Source: Legionellaceae bacterium
Lineage (GTDB): Bacteria > Pseudomonadota > Gammaproteobacteria > Legionellales > Legionellaceae
Length of the DNA stretch: 6,949 nucleotides
Assembly (NCBI GenBank): GCA_947504795.1
Contig: CANNJG010000101.1
Coordinates: forward strand, 1 to 6,949
Direction of reading: 5' to 3'
This document shows, piece after piece, positions 6,385-6,949 of this stretch. The notes beneath the pieces are model-generated. The model was not told the DNA's origin. It made no database searches and was given only the letters and a program-made list of their open reading frames with translations. The first letter of the stretch is position 1; every line of letters begins with the position of its first letter. A program made the position numbers and the translations under genes.

Positions 6385-6949
6385 TTGATTAATGTACTCA
6401 TTGTAGATGACCATGCATTGGTGCGAATGGGTATTCGACGCTTATTAGACGATGTTCATGACATTGAGGTTATAGGTGAAGCTGAGAATGGCGAGCGTGC
6501 CTTAGAGTTTATTCGGGCCCACAAACCCGATGTTGTCCTCTTAGATATGAAGATGCCAGGAATTGATGGATGGGAAGTAACCCGACGCTTACAAAAATCC
6601 CATCCTGAAGTAAAAGTCATCGCTGTCACGGCATTATCCAACGATTCTTTACCCAGTCGCATTTTACAGTTAGGTGCGATGGGATATCTTACTAAAGAAT
6701 CGGGTTCACAAGATTTAACGTCAGCGATTCGTAAAGTTTATCAAGGTGAGCATTTTTTAAGTCCTGAGATTGCTCAAAAAATGGCGCTGAATAGTTTGCA
6801 AACTAATCAAGAATCTCCTTTTGATGAATTATCCGAACGTGAAATGCAAGTGATGTTGATGATCACACGCGGCATATCGGTGCAAACTATTGTCGAACGT
6901 CTGTTTTTGAGTGCCAAAACGATCAATGGGTATCGTTACCAGATCGGAA
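6385..6949 (+). CDS. letA: GacA/UvrY/LetA-type response regulator, 3'-truncated
   Basis: This is the response regulator of the BarA/UvrY, GacS/GacA, LetS/LetA type. When phosphorylated it switches on small RNAs that titrate CsrA/RsmA, controlling the move to stationary or transmissive phase. The 188 codons present include a full receiver domain: D8 and D9, phospho-acceptor D54 (LLDMKMPGIDG), T82 and K104. A linker and most of the NarL/LuxR-type helix-turn-helix follow (SPFDELSEREMQVMLMITRG at 144-163, LSAKTINGYRY at 175-185). It aligns with E. coli UvrY from residue 1 (MINVLLVDDHELVRAGIRR) and keeps UvrY's unusual LMITKG-like segment. UvrY has 218 residues, so about 30 are missing. The start is TTG. 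The last codons read Q-I-G where the family has R-M/L-F, and bases 6941-6949 match an Illumina adapter, so the true sequence probably ends at 6940. The symbol letA assumes a Legionella relative; uvrY or gacA would fit other hosts. Confidence 0.92.
   Translation, partial: MINVLIVDDHALVRMGIRRLLDDVHDIEVIGEAENGERALEFIRAHKPDVVLLDMKMPGIDGWEVTRRLQKSHPEVKVIAVTALSNDSLPSRILQLGAMGYLTKESGSQDLTSAIRKVYQGEHFLSPEIAQKMALNSLQTNQESPFDELSEREMQVMLMITRGISVQTIVERLFLSAKTINGYRYQIG
6941..6949. other. Probable sequencing-adapter remnant at contig end
   Basis: AGATCGGAA is identical to the first nine bases of the Illumina TruSeq adapter. It is the very end of the sequence. The base before it (C, 6940) is the first base expected of the conserved arginine codon after YRY, and the protein departs from the family consensus exactly there. 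This is most simply untrimmed adapter. Confidence 0.7.

Noticed and set aside
6339..6392. 17-codon leader peptide frame overlapping the letA start
   Set aside because: Its ATG overlaps the -10 of the letA promoter and so lies upstream of the expected transcript start. It has no ribosome binding site.
1..6949. Defence island, mobile element, CRISPR array or toxin-antitoxin pair
   Set aside because: All long frames are accounted for by recognised housekeeping, metabolic or regulatory genes. No repeat arrays or transposase/integrase motifs were seen.

Overview
This window is ordinary core chromosome of a gammaproteobacterium, most likely in the order Legionellales (Legionella or a close relative). 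Four things point there: the carB-greA pair; a BioC with the FSTLGPDT and YPLTYEVVYGHAW motifs; a short single-domain PhhA of about 272 residues; and a GacA/UvrY-type regulator (LetA in Legionella) directly after phhA, an arrangement I recall from Legionella but could not check. Base composition looks moderately AT-rich. There are no transposases, integrases, tRNAs, rRNAs, CRISPR arrays or phage genes. I found no undescribed system.

Layout. Positions 1-3111 hold carB, the large subunit of carbamoyl-phosphate synthase, missing about 43 N-terminal residues. greA (3086-3562) starts inside the end of carB. comF (about 4233 down to 3559, minus strand) converges on greA, and the two stop codons share a TTAA tetranucleotide. 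A 351-bp divergent region (4234-4584) carries candidate promoters for comF and bioC and a perfect 7-bp inverted repeat. bioC (4585-5454) is followed 10 nt later by phhA (5465-6283), probably as one transcript. After a 101-bp gap with a good promoter candidate, letA/gacA/uvrY starts at a TTG (6385) and is cut by the right end.

How the genes relate. carB serves arginine and pyrimidine synthesis, and greA rescues backtracked RNA polymerase. comF is a competence-type phosphoribosyltransferase-fold protein. bioC starts pimelate formation for biotin, and phhA turns phenylalanine into tyrosine. LetA/GacA would answer a partner sensor kinase and control the growth-phase switch. They share no single pathway. 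The main points of interest are overlapping gene ends, three candidate promoters with similar -10 regions, an isolated bioC joined to phhA, and a sequencing artefact: the last nine bases (AGATCGGAA) match the start of the Illumina adapter and fall where the LetA protein leaves its family consensus. The window therefore probably ends at a contig end.
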